Assembly: GCA_041627475.1 (NCBI GenBank)
Contig: JBFKQZ010000041.1
Span: 1-16,340 of the forward strand
Reading direction: 5' to 3'
DNA length: 16,340 bases
Source: JBFGFG01 sp041627475
Lineage (GTDB): Bacteria > Actinomycetota > Nitriliruptoria > Nitriliruptorales > Nitriliruptoraceae
The position numbers and the translations under genes are program-made. Positions 5,325 through 12,003 of this stretch are shown one piece after another. Position 1 is the stretch's first letter, and every line of letters begins with the position of its first letter. Under the pieces are notes generated by a model that was not told where the DNA came from, did not search any database, and saw nothing but the letters and a program-made list of their open reading frames with translations.

Positions 5325-6824
5325 TCACTCGGTGACGGTCACCGACCCCACCATCCACGGGTGCGGCAGGCAGTAGTAGGGGAACTCGCCGACCTCGGTG
5401 AACGTGTACGAGAACGAGTCGCCGGCGTCGAGGAAGCCGGAGTCGAACAGGCCGTCGGCCTCGCCACGCGTCCCGTCGGACGGACCGCTGGTCACGGTGT
5501 GGGCCACGGTGTCGTCGTTGGTCCAGGTGACGGTCGTGCCGACGGTGACCTCCAGGGCGAGCGGGTCGTACGCGGTGTCGGCGTTGGCCGGGTCGAACGC
5601 ACCGTCGGGGATCGACACGCTGGCCGTGACCGTGGTGCCGTCACCGTCGTCGGTGCCGGGCTCCTCGGGCGGCGCGGCCTCCTCGTTCAGTGACAGGAAG
5701 ATCGACGGGTCGGGGTCACCCTCGACCACGATCGTGCCGATCGCGCCCTTGTAGAACGTCCGCACCAGCGCGTGGTCGACGAGGATGAGCGTCGAGGGGA
5801 CGAGGGCATCGAGCTCGACGACCGTCCCGCCGCCGGCGACGACGAGCGTCGACTGCGACCCACGGATCACGCGGTTCGCGGCATGGGTCGCGCCTTCCGG
5901 CCAGACGGCGTCCCAGTGCGAGCCGATCGGGTGGAAGTTCGAGTCGAGGTTCAGGCCCTCGTTGACGAAGTAGATGCGGGCCCGCTGGCCGGTGCGCATG
6001 GCGAGCGTGTTGTCACCCACCAGCGCGTCGGTGCGACCGTTGAACGTGACGTGGCTGGGTTCCTCGTCCAGCAGGGCGTCCCGGTCGAAGGGCGCGATGC
6101 CGTCGCTGTCGGGCTCGCCGACGTACCACTCGGACTGCATGATGGCCCACTCGTGGTCGACCTCGTGCAGCGGGGACTCGGGGTCCACGATGAACATCCC
6201 GTACATGCCGTGGGCGATGTGCGACGGCACGTCCCCGTAGGCGCAGTGGTACATGAACGCGCCGGGGTAGAGCAGTCGGACCTGGATCGTGGCCGTCTCG
6301 CCCGGGTTGGCCACGAGGTCGGCCGCGCCACCGCCCTGACCGGTCACGGCGTGGAAGTCGATGTTGTGGGGGTTCGTGCTCTGCGGGCTGTTGCTCATCG
6401 AGATCGTGACGAGGTCACCGACGCGGCCGCGCAGGACCGGGCCGGGGGCGCCGCAGACGACCTCGTCGTCACCGGCGAGGCGGTAGCCCCAGGTCTCGGT
6501 GTCGACACCGTTGCCGGGGTCGAGCGGGCAGATGCCCTCGATCGCCTCCAGCTCGACCGACCAGGTGCGCTGGCTGCTGCGCGTGGCCGGCGGTGGCACC
6601 TCGGGTGCGTACGTGGCGTTGACCTCGCCCTCGGGCGTGGGTTCGAGCTGGTCCACGGGCGTGAGCTCGGGCCGGATGCTGTCGCTCACGAGGTGGGCGC
6701 CCGCGGCAGCTCGTGCGGCGGCGGCCTCCTCGGTGCGCGTCATGCCGTCGGCCGTGCACGCGGCCGCCGCCATGGCGAGTGCGAGGGCTCCGGCAGCGAG
6801 GCGGAGCGGTGCATGACGGCGCAT
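5325..6824 (-). CDS. nirK: Copper nitrite reductase with C-terminal cupredoxin
   Basis: This 499-aa protein reduces nitrite to nitric oxide outside the cytoplasmic membrane. Residues 1-23 are an export signal with a possible, non-ideal lipobox (AAA-Cys23). The two-cupredoxin NirK core spans about 85-370. NPHNIDFH gives His153 (type 1 Cu), Asp156 (catalytic) and His158 (type 2). MYHCAYGDVPSHIAHGMYG gives His193 (type 2), Cys194, His202 and Met207 (type 1). His298 in NFHPIG is the second active-site residue, and LVDHAL supplies His351 (type 2). After an acidic linker (380-396) comes a third, plastocyanin-like domain (398-499) with its own blue-copper ligands: His442, Cys485, His488 and Met491 (AHTV, YYCLPHPWM). 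The fused domain probably delivers electrons to the core. ATG 6824 follows AGGGAGGA (6830-6837) by 5 nt. The regulator gene lies 24 nt upstream. Confidence 0.93.
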   Translation of the reverse strand: MRRHAPLRLAAGALALAMAAAACTADGMTRTEEAAAARAAAGAHLVSDSIRPELTPVDQLEPTPEGEVNATYAPEVPPPATRSSQRTWSVELEAIEGICPLDPGNGVDTETWGYRLAGDDEVVCGAPGPVLRGRVGDLVTISMSNSPQSTNPHNIDFHAVTGQGGGAADLVANPGETATIQVRLLYPGAFMYHCAYGDVPSHIAHGMYGMFIVDPESPLHEVDHEWAIMQSEWYVGEPDSDGIAPFDRDALLDEEPSHVTFNGRTDALVGDNTLAMRTGQRARIYFVNEGLNLDSNFHPIGSHWDAVWPEGATHAANRVIRGSQSTLVVAGGGTVVELDALVPSTLILVDHALVRTFYKGAIGTIVVEGDPDPSIFLSLNEEAAPPEEPGTDDGDGTTVTASVSIPDGAFDPANADTAYDPLALEVTVGTTVTWTNDDTVAHTVTSGPSDGTRGEADGLFDSGFLDAGDSFSYTFTEVGEFPYYCLPHPWMVGSVTVTE

Positions 6825-6848
6825 GGTGGTCCTCCCTGTGTGCGGACG

Positions 6849-7247
6849 TCAGGTCTCGTGCGGCAGGAGCGGGGTGGCCGCGAGCGAGGCGAGCAGGGCC
6901 TCGCGTGCGGCCTGCCAGGGCTCGTGCAGGGCGCAGTGGTCGGCAGCGGCGCACGGGCCGCCACGGAGCACGCACGGTGCCGGGCTCGTGGGGCCCTCCA
7001 TCTGCTCGATGAGGTCGAGCAGCGACACCTCGTCGGGCTGGACCGCCAGGCGGTAGCCGCCGGTGGGCCCGGGGGCGCTGTCGACCCAGCCGACGCGGAC
7101 CAGCGGGCGCAGGACGTGGGGGAGGTACTGCGTCGTGGTCCCGAGCTCCGGCGCGAGCTCGCGCGCAGGCACGCGGTCGTCGTGGGCGTGGAGCGCCTGC
7201 ACCGCCCGCAGGGCGATGTCGGTGCGCTGGTCGAGTGAGAGCTTCAT
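6849..7247 (-). CDS. Rrf2-family regulator, NsrR/IscR-like
   Basis: This 132-aa protein is an Rrf2-type transcription factor. The winged helix is recognisable: MKLSLDQRTDIALRAV at the start, the helix-turn-helix VPARELAPELGTTTQYLPHVLRPL (about 26-49) and the wing GWVDSAPGPTGGYRL. The C-terminal part has three Cys at 92, 99 and 105 (PCVLRGGPCAAADHC), the arrangement that holds an Fe-S cluster in NsrR and IscR. Sitting 24 nt upstream of nirK in the same direction, an NO-sensing NsrR-like role is the best guess. The Cys spacing is Cx6Cx5C, slightly longer than the Cx5Cx5C of NsrR and IscR. I chose ATG 7247 because Rrf2 proteins usually start with MKLS. ATG 7256 (three residues longer) is the alternative, and neither has a strong ribosome site. 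A palindrome directly upstream suggests autoregulation. Confidence 0.88.
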   Translation of the reverse strand: MKLSLDQRTDIALRAVQALHAHDDRVPARELAPELGTTTQYLPHVLRPLVRVGWVDSAPGPTGGYRLAVQPDEVSLLDLIEQMEGPTSPAPCVLRGGPCAAADHCALHEPWQAAREALLASLAATPLLPHET

Positions 7248-7256
7248 GGGTCCCAT

Positions 7257-7279
7257 AGTCCTTGAGTCAAGGACTCAAG
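7257..7279. promoter_or_regulatory. Palindromic operator of the Rrf2-nirK operon
   Basis: Two interlocking dyads occur here. AGTCCTTGA-G-TCAAGGACT (7257-7275) has 9-bp perfect arms around one base. CTTGAGTC-AAG-GACTCAAG (7261-7279) has 8-bp perfect arms around three bases. They lie between the regulator's start codon and its candidate -10 (TAATCT), so a bound repressor would block the transcription start and ribosome site. This placement fits autoregulation by the Rrf2 protein. The site also lies 23 nt upstream of the uppS -10, so an effect on uppS is possible but less likely. Confidence 0.65.
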
Positions 7280-7283
7280 ATTA
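7278..7283 (-). promoter_or_regulatory. Candidate -10 element of rrf2-nirK
   Basis: On the minus strand TAATCT is read from 7283 to 7278, 36 nt before ATG 7247. The predicted transcription start (around 7271) falls inside the palindrome. No clear -35 is seen. Confidence 0.4.
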
Positions 7284-7301
7284 GTGCCGAAGGTCCCGAC
7301 G

Positions 7302-7307
7302 TAGCCT
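7302..7307 (+). promoter_or_regulatory. Candidate -10 element of uppS
   Basis: TAGCCT lies 35 nt upstream of the chosen GTG at 7337. This matches the distances seen for the MOSC, phosphatase and ppk2 genes. Confidence 0.35.
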
Positions 7308-7336
7308 CTTGGGTGACCCGCACACGACGGAGTGAC

Positions 7337-8095
7337 GTGCCCACGCTGCTCGACCCCGCCAACGACCCCGACCTCGACCTGGACCGGGTGCCGCGCCACG
7401 TCGCCGTGATCATGGACGGCAACGGTCGGTGGGCGAACCAGCGCGGCCTGCCGCGGCGCGAGGGGCACACCGCCGGGGAGGCAGCGCTGTTCGACACGGT
7501 CGAGGGCGCGCTCGAGCTCGGGATCGAGGCGCTGACCGTCTACGCGTTCTCCACCGAGAACTGGAAGCGGCCGGTCGAGGAGGTCCGCTTCCTGATGAAC
7601 TTCAACGAGTCGTTGCTCGATCGCCGGAAGGTCGAGCTCGACGAGCGGGACGTCCGGGTCCGGTTCATCGGCCGAAGGGACCGGCCGGTCCCGAAGCGGC
7701 TGGTGCGCAAGATCGAGGAGACCGAGGCGCTCACCGCCGACAACACCCGGATGACGCTGGCGGTCGCGTTCAACTACGGCGGCCAGGCCGAGCTCGCCGA
7801 CGCGGCGCAGCGCGCCGCCGAGGACCTCGCGGCGGGTCGGCTCCGGGAGATCGACGAGGACGCGATCGCGGCGCGCCTGTACGAGCCGTCCCTGCCGCCG
7901 GTGGACCTGCTGATCCGCACGAGCGGCGAGCAGCGGACGAGCAACTTCCTCACGTGGCAGGCCGCCTACGCCGAACTCGTCTTCACCGAGGTGCTGTGGC
8001 CGGACTTCGACCGCCACACGCTGCGCGACTGCGTGGTGGAGTTCCAGCGTCGCGAGCGTCGCTTCGGTGATGCCGAGGACGCCGTCGAGGGCTGA
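7337..8095 (+). CDS. uppS: cis-Prenyl (undecaprenyl) diphosphate synthase
   Basis: This 252-aa protein is a cis-isoprenyl diphosphate synthase, which condenses isopentenyl diphosphate onto an allylic primer to make the lipid carrier for cell-wall synthesis. Motifs in order are HVAVIMDGNGRWA (21-33, catalytic Asp27), REGHTAGE, VYAFSTENWKRP (68-79), AFNYGGQAEL (144-153) and IRTSGEQRTSNFLTWQ (193-208), followed by YAELVFTEVLWPDF. The frame is open further upstream, but GTG 7337 gives a normal family N-terminus, follows GGAG (7329-7332) and lies at the usual distance from TAGCCT. Chain length (C50/C55 versus shorter) cannot be assigned. It stands alone here, divergent from rrf2, although in many actinobacteria it lies right after recO. 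Confidence 0.93.
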   Translation: MPTLLDPANDPDLDLDRVPRHVAVIMDGNGRWANQRGLPRREGHTAGEAALFDTVEGALELGIEALTVYAFSTENWKRPVEEVRFLMNFNESLLDRRKVELDERDVRVRFIGRRDRPVPKRLVRKIEETEALTADNTRMTLAVAFNYGGQAELADAAQRAAEDLAAGRLREIDEDAIAARLYEPSLPPVDLLIRTSGEQRTSNFLTWQAAYAELVFTEVLWPDFDRHTLRDCVVEFQRRERRFGDAEDAVEG

Positions 8096-8098
8096 CGC

Positions 8099-8287
8099 TC
8101 AGGTCCAGGTGCGCGTGACTGCACCGAGGTCGAGGTCGTGCAGGCGGGCGCGTGCCTGTCGCACGTCCGTCAGGGTGTGCACGAGCGTGCTCCAGCGTGG
8201 GTCGCGCTGCGGCATGCGTCGGGCTTCCGGACGGGGTACCCGCACGCTTCGGGGCGGGGCGATGGCGTCGAGGCTGGCCGGTGGCAT
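8099..8287 (-). CDS. Possible small ORF, unknown protein
   Basis: This open frame encodes 62 aa, basic and Arg-rich, with no membrane helix, signal peptide or recognised motif. In its favour, GGGAG lies 6 nt before ATG 8287, third codon positions are about 80% G/C, and it fills an otherwise empty stretch converging on uppS. Against it, this GC3 is lower than in neighbouring genes, the length is close to chance for GC-rich DNA, and no homologue comes to mind. An AT-rich, promoter-like island lies 30-60 nt upstream. Treat as hypothetical. Confidence 0.4.
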   Translation of the reverse strand: MPPASLDAIAPPRSVRVPRPEARRMPQRDPRWSTLVHTLTDVRQARARLHDLDLGAVTRTWT

Positions 8288-8446
8288 GGTTCGCTCCCGC
8301 AGGGCTGGTCATCGGAGTGTCACAAACATTTATAACTAGTGCAAGTGTGTCATGCTCTGTCCGCTCGGCCGCGGCCGGCACGGAGGGGCGGGACGTCGCG
8401 GCGGCGAAGTCCCCCACGTCCCAGCGCCTCACGCCTCGAGATCCCC
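8288..8446. promoter_or_regulatory. Intergenic region with AT-rich regulatory island
   Basis: This stretch separates the possible small ORF (-) from the M14 peptidase (+). Around 8316-8353 base composition drops sharply in GC. The hexamer GTGTCA occurs twice in direct orientation exactly 30 bp apart (8317-8322 and 8347-8352). Between the copies are the palindromes TTATAA (8330-8335) and ACTAGT (8335-8340). The contrast with the surroundings suggests a promoter/operator; TATAAC at 8331 (+) or TATAAA on the other strand could be a -10. If the plus-strand promoter is here, the peptidase mRNA has a leader of about 100 nt. No gene is seen in 8341-8446. Confidence 0.45.
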
Positions 8447-9871
8447 GTGCGTCTCTCCCGTCGTCAGCTCCTCCGGGCCGGTGCCCTCACCAGCGCCGCC
8501 ATCACCGCGCCCGGCGCCCTGGCCTTCGCGCCGGCGGTCCGGCCCGGCACGACACGGCGCCTGGTCGGTGGCCCGCAGACCGGCTTCGAGCAGACCGGCA
8601 CGTGGACGACCCACGAGGACGAGCTGGCCTTCCTCCAGGAGCTGGTGGACACCGCGGTCAACCCGGTGACGATCGAGCAGGTCGGCACCACTGCGCAGGG
8701 GCGCCCACTGCACCAGCTGGCCCTGGGGCTGGGAGCCACGCCGAACGCGGTCCCGCGCACGATGCCGACCGTCATGGTCCTCGGCTCGCAGCACGGCAAC
8801 GAGCCGGCTGGGCGCGAGGCCAGTCTCAAGCTCCTGCGCGACATCGCCTTCGCGGACCTCGGTGACCCGTCCAACGCCGACCTCGCTCGCATCCTGCGCG
8901 ACCAGACGATCCTGGTGGTCCCGAGCGCCAACCCCGACGGCAGGGCTGCCGGCAGCCGTGCCAACAGCCGCGGGTTCGACATCAACCGCGACCACCTCGC
9001 CCTCGTCACCGAGGAGGCACGGGCCTTCGCCGACGTGATCCTGGAGTGGGAGCCGTTCATGGCGCTCGACCTGCACGAGTACGGCCCGTCGGCCCCCGTC
9101 GTGTACGACGACGACCTGCTCTACCTGTGGCCGCGCAACCTCAACGTCGACGAGGGCGTCCGCACGATGGCCCAGGAGTACTGCGAGCAGTACATCAAGG
9201 TCGACGGCGAGGCCGCCGGCTACACGGCGGACGAGTACGGGCTCTACAAGGTCGGTCCGAACGTCGCGCAGCAGCCCGTGGGCGGCACCACCAACGACCA
9301 CGCGCTGCAGATGGCGGGCGGCCCCGACGAGGGCATCTGCCGCAACGCCATGGGGCTGCGACACACGCTGGGGATCCTCGTCGAGTCCCGGGTCACGGTG
9401 AACCCGCAGCAGTCGCCGGAGGAGCTCGCCCTCGACTTCGACGGTGGCAGCCTCTACGGCGACAGCCGGGCCGCGCGCGAACGCCGGGTCGCCAGCCAGC
9501 GGGTCGTGCTGGACTCGATGCTCCGGTTCCAGCTGGAGCAGGGGGAGGCCGCCAAGGCGGTCTGCGACGGGGCCCGGGGCCGCAAGGCGCGCGAGGGTGC
9601 CGAGCGGTCGGCACCTGTCTACTTCTCGGGCCAGGACGACCAGCGGCCGCTCCAGTCCAGCAGCACGACCGCTGTCGCGCCGATGGCGGGCTACCAGCTG
9701 TCGCCCGCCCAGCAGGCGGCCCCGGAGGTCGTGCGCGCACTGACGGGCCAGGGGGTCGCCGTCGACCCGAGCGGCTACGTCACGATGGCCCAGCACGCCG
9801 AGCCGCTCGTCCCGCTGCTGCTGGACGCCCGCGGCAGCCGCAGCATCACCAGCGCACAGCCGGTCGACTGA
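8447..9871 (+). CDS. Tat-exported M14-family carboxypeptidase
   Basis: This 474-aa zinc peptidase is predicted to be exported in folded form by the Tat pathway: SRRQLLRAG (4-12) is a twin-Arg motif, followed by a mild hydrophobic stretch to about residue 29. The M14 domain follows. GTTAQGRPLHQLALG leads in, LGSQHGNEPAG (112-122) supplies the zinc ligands His116 and Glu119, NPDGRA...FDINRD (162-182) forms the substrate site, LDLHE (208-212) supplies the third zinc ligand His210, and ILVES (310-314) the catalytic Glu313. The C-terminal 110 residues or so are not recognisable. Likely role is trimming of peptides or peptidoglycan stems outside the cell. GTG 8447 was chosen because it puts the Tat motif at the N-terminus; its ribosome site is weak. 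GTG 8339 would add 36 Arg/Pro-rich residues. The gene seems to be monocistronic. Confidence 0.88.
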   Translation: MRLSRRQLLRAGALTSAAITAPGALAFAPAVRPGTTRRLVGGPQTGFEQTGTWTTHEDELAFLQELVDTAVNPVTIEQVGTTAQGRPLHQLALGLGATPNAVPRTMPTVMVLGSQHGNEPAGREASLKLLRDIAFADLGDPSNADLARILRDQTILVVPSANPDGRAAGSRANSRGFDINRDHLALVTEEARAFADVILEWEPFMALDLHEYGPSAPVVYDDDLLYLWPRNLNVDEGVRTMAQEYCEQYIKVDGEAAGYTADEYGLYKVGPNVAQQPVGGTTNDHALQMAGGPDEGICRNAMGLRHTLGILVESRVTVNPQQSPEELALDFDGGSLYGDSRAARERRVASQRVVLDSMLRFQLEQGEAAKAVCDGARGRKAREGAERSAPVYFSGQDDQRPLQSSSTTAVAPMAGYQLSPAQQAAPEVVRALTGQGVAVDPSGYVTMAQHAEPLVPLLLDARGSRSITSAQPVD

Positions 9872-10495
9872 TCAGCGCAGCGCTGCGGCCGCGAACGCGA
9901 TCGCCGCGAGCGCGCAGTAGGCACAGCCCACGGCGACCGCCGTCGCTCGGCTGCCGACCCAGCGGCGCGCCCGGCGGCCCACGACGGACCCGACGACGGC
10001 CCAGCCGGCGTTCACGGCCGTGCTGACCAGCACGAGGACCGTGCCGAGGGCCAGCACCTGCTGCCACACGGGCCCCTGCGCGAGGTCGAGGAACGGGGGC
10101 GTGACGCTGGCGAGGAAGATCGTGATGCTCGGGTTGAGGAGGTTCACGACCAGGCCGTCGCGGAGCGGGGACCCCAGCGGGTGGTCGGGCGGCGCGGTCG
10201 GGGCCGGTGCCGGCGCGCGCAGGCGCTGGACACCCAGCCACAGGAGGTAGGCGCCACCGAGGGCGGTGATCACAGAGAGGAGACCGGGCCGCGCAGCGAG
10301 GAGCGCCCCGAGACCGGCCGCCGTCACGAGCGCCCACGCGAAGGTGCCGGCCGCCAGCCCGACCGCGGCTGCGATGCCGGCGCGGCGGCCGCGGTCCGTC
10401 GCGATCGCGAGCAGGAGCACGACGGACGGACCGGGCGTCACCGCGAGCAGGAACGACGCGACGGCGAACTGGAGGAGCGTGGTGGGGGTCGGCAC
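9872..10495 (-). CDS. LysE/RhtB-family amino-acid exporter
   Basis: This 207-aa inner-membrane protein is of the LysE/RhtB superfamily, which exports amino acids such as lysine, threonine or homoserine lactone. It has about six hydrophobic helices. The family marker AVTPGPSVVLLLA lies at 18-30, and NLLNPSITIFLASVTPPF begins the second half. A Pro/Ala-rich loop (about 92-108) separates the halves. The substrate cannot be read from sequence. Start GTG 10495 has no ribosome site. Instead TAGGCT (minus strand, 10508-10503) ends 7 nt before it, as expected for a leaderless mRNA. The stop codon abuts the peptidase stop with no spacer (TGATCA at 9869-9874). Confidence 0.88.
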   Translation of the reverse strand: MPTPTTLLQFAVASFLLAVTPGPSVVLLLAIATDRGRRAGIAAAVGLAAGTFAWALVTAAGLGALLAARPGLLSVITALGGAYLLWLGVQRLRAPAPAPTAPPDHPLGSPLRDGLVVNLLNPSITIFLASVTPPFLDLAQGPVWQQVLALGTVLVLVSTAVNAGWAVVGSVVGRRARRWVGSRATAVAVGCAYCALAAIAFAAAALR

Positions 10496-10502
10496 CGCGC
10501 GG

Positions 10503-10508
10503 AGCCTA
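10503..10508 (-). promoter_or_regulatory. Candidate -10 for a leaderless lysE mRNA
   Basis: TAGGCT is read on the minus strand from 10508 to 10503. Only 7 nt separate it from the GTG start at 10495, so transcription would begin at or next to the start codon. The absence of any Shine-Dalgarno sequence agrees with leaderless translation. Confidence 0.4.
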
Positions 10509-10532
10509 TGGCGGTCGGGCCGCGGTGACGGT

Positions 10533-11132
10533 TCAGCCCAGCAGCGGTCCGCGGGGGCGCGGCAGGTCGCGGCCCACGATCCGGGCGAGGTTCGTCAGCG
10601 TCCCGAGCGTCAGCCCCCACACGGTGTGGTCGCCGTAGCGGATGCCCGCGAACGGACCGACCGGTCCGTGCCAGTACCGGGTCGAGGAGGCCGGGTGGAA
10701 CAGGTGGGCGAGCCCGATCCACACGACCGACTCGACCTCGCCGGGTTCGGGGACGGTGCGCGGTCGGCCCCCCACGACGTGGACCGTGGTCGCGACCCGC
10801 CCGCGGCGGCCACCACGGTCGCGGAGGTCGTCGAGACGGCCGATAGCGGGTGGGAGCTCGATGCCCACCTCCTCACGCGTCTCGCGGACCGCCGTCGCCT
10901 CGAGGTCGTGGTCCCCGGGGTCGCGCTTGCCGCCCGGCAGGGCCATCTGCCCCGACCAGCGGTCACCGGGGCGGCTGGCGCGCTCGATGAAGAGCACGTC
11001 CGCGGCCCCGCCACCGAGGTCCGCGAGCACCAGGGCCGTCGCCGCCGACCACCCGCCGTCGTGACCGTCGACGTCCGGGTCGTGGGCCCGGACCGCGGCC
11101 ACGACCTCGTCGAGGGTCGGGCCGGGGCTCAT
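10533..11132 (-). CDS. Nudix hydrolase, CoA-pyrophosphatase-like
   Basis: This 199-aa Nudix hydrolase cleaves a nucleoside diphosphate linked to another moiety. The region LFIERASRPGDRWSGQMALPGG followed by KRDPGDHDLEATAVRETREEVGIEL (about 47-93) contains the Nudix core RETREEVGI with its metal-binding Glu residues. The preceding R-S-x-x-G-Q-M-A-L-P-G-G pattern is that of the NudL/YeaB (CoA pyrophosphatase) branch. CoA or an acyl-CoA is therefore the likely substrate, but this is family inference. The ATG at 11132 overlaps the TGA of the upstream half-ALDH gene as ATGA, implying translational coupling. GTG 11150 (six residues more) is the alternative start. It is the last gene of the deoC operon. 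Confidence 0.87.
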   Translation of the reverse strand: MSPGPTLDEVVAAVRAHDPDVDGHDGGWSAATALVLADLGGGAADVLFIERASRPGDRWSGQMALPGGKRDPGDHDLEATAVRETREEVGIELPPAIGRLDDLRDRGGRRGRVATTVHVVGGRPRTVPEPGEVESVVWIGLAHLFHPASSTRYWHGPVGPFAGIRYGDHTVWGLTLGTLTNLARIVGRDLPRPRGPLLG

Positions 11133-11992
11133 GTCCCGATCGGGTGCCACACGGTCTTCGCCTCGGTGAAGGCGAGCATGCGACGCGGGTCGGGCTCGGC
11201 GAACCAGTCCTCGTCGGGCGCACCGGGACGGCGGACCCGCGTGACGCTGTCGGCCGCGGCCTCCTCGTACGCCGTGGTGTCCTGGCCTGCGAACCCGGTC
11301 AGGTCGAGTGCGTCGAGGTCGCGGTGGCTGGCCAGCCGTGGGGCCAGCTCCTCCCGGTCGCCGGTGAGCAGGTTCACCACGCCGCCGGGCACGTCGGACG
11401 TGGCCAGGATCTCGGCGAGCGAGACCGCCGGGAGCGGGTGCGTGAACGAGGTGACGGCCACGACGGTGTTGCCGGTGACGATCACGGGCGCGATGACGGA
11501 CACCAGGCCGAGCAGCGACGGCGTCTCGGGCGCGAACGCGGCGACGACGCCGGTCGGCTCGGGTGTGGTGAACGAGAAGTAGGGGCCGGCGACCGGGTTC
11601 TGTGACCCGTCCACCACCGTGATCTTGTCGGACCAGCCGGCGTACCAGACCAGCCGGTCGATGCTGGCGGCGACCTGCGCGGCGGCGGCGTCCTCGTCGC
11701 CGTCGCTGGCGGCCACCTCGGCGGTCAACTGGTCGGCGCGGCCCTCGAGCAGCTCGGCGACGCGGTAGAGCACCTGCCCGCGGTTGTAGGCCGTGGCACC
11801 GGCCCAGCCCGGCTGGGCCTTGCGTGCGGCCTCGACGGCGTCACGGGCGTCCTTGCGGGACGCCATCGCGGCCTGGGCGAGGAAGGTGCCGTCACGGGCC
11901 GTGACCTCGTAGGAACGACCCGACTCGGACCGGGGGAACTTCCCCCCGATGAACAGCTTGGGGGTGCGGCGGACGGTGACGCGGGAACTCAT
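11129..11992 (-). CDS. Catalytically dead half aldehyde dehydrogenase
   Basis: This 287-aa protein matches only part of an aldehyde dehydrogenase (usual length about 480). KLFIGGKFPRSESG at the start and the dinucleotide-binding region PTGVVAAFAPETPSL...GNTVVAV...VPGGVVNLLTGDREEL (146-214) align with the N-terminal domain. The conserved Asn of P-W-N is replaced (P-E-T), the conserved Lys is lost (VVAVTS), and the catalytic Cys/Glu domain is absent. After about residue 250 it jumps to MLAFTEAKTVWHP (272-284), which resembles the extreme C-terminal oligomerisation strand of ALDHs. It therefore looks like an ALDH with its catalytic domain excised. It lies 11 nt downstream of the full ALDH gene. 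The two together have 774 residues, the size of two-domain ALDH16 proteins, so it is probably the structural partner. A simple pseudogene is less likely, since the frame is intact. Confidence 0.85.
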   Translation of the reverse strand: MSSRVTVRRTPKLFIGGKFPRSESGRSYEVTARDGTFLAQAAMASRKDARDAVEAARKAQPGWAGATAYNRGQVLYRVAELLEGRADQLTAEVAASDGDEDAAAAQVAASIDRLVWYAGWSDKITVVDGSQNPVAGPYFSFTTPEPTGVVAAFAPETPSLLGLVSVIAPVIVTGNTVVAVTSFTHPLPAVSLAEILATSDVPGGVVNLLTGDREELAPRLASHRDLDALDLTGFAGQDTTAYEEAAADSVTRVRRPGAPDEDWFAEPDPRRMLAFTEAKTVWHPIGT

Positions 11993-12003
11993 GGTTGGGC
12001 CTG

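Noticed and set aside
5772..7238. Long plus-strand open frame (488 codons) opposite nirK and rrf2
   Set aside because: Antisense to genes with full metal-ligand and HTH motifs; its translation is low-complexity and motif-free.
8330..8345. TTATAACTAGTGCAA as a TetR-type palindrome
   Set aside because: Only the central ACTAGT is symmetric; the flanks (TTATA and GCAAG) do not match as an inverted repeat.
8339..8446. Earlier GTG start for the M14 peptidase
   Set aside because: It would add 36 Arg/Pro-rich residues in front of the Tat motif, lies in the AT-rich regulatory island and has no ribosome site.
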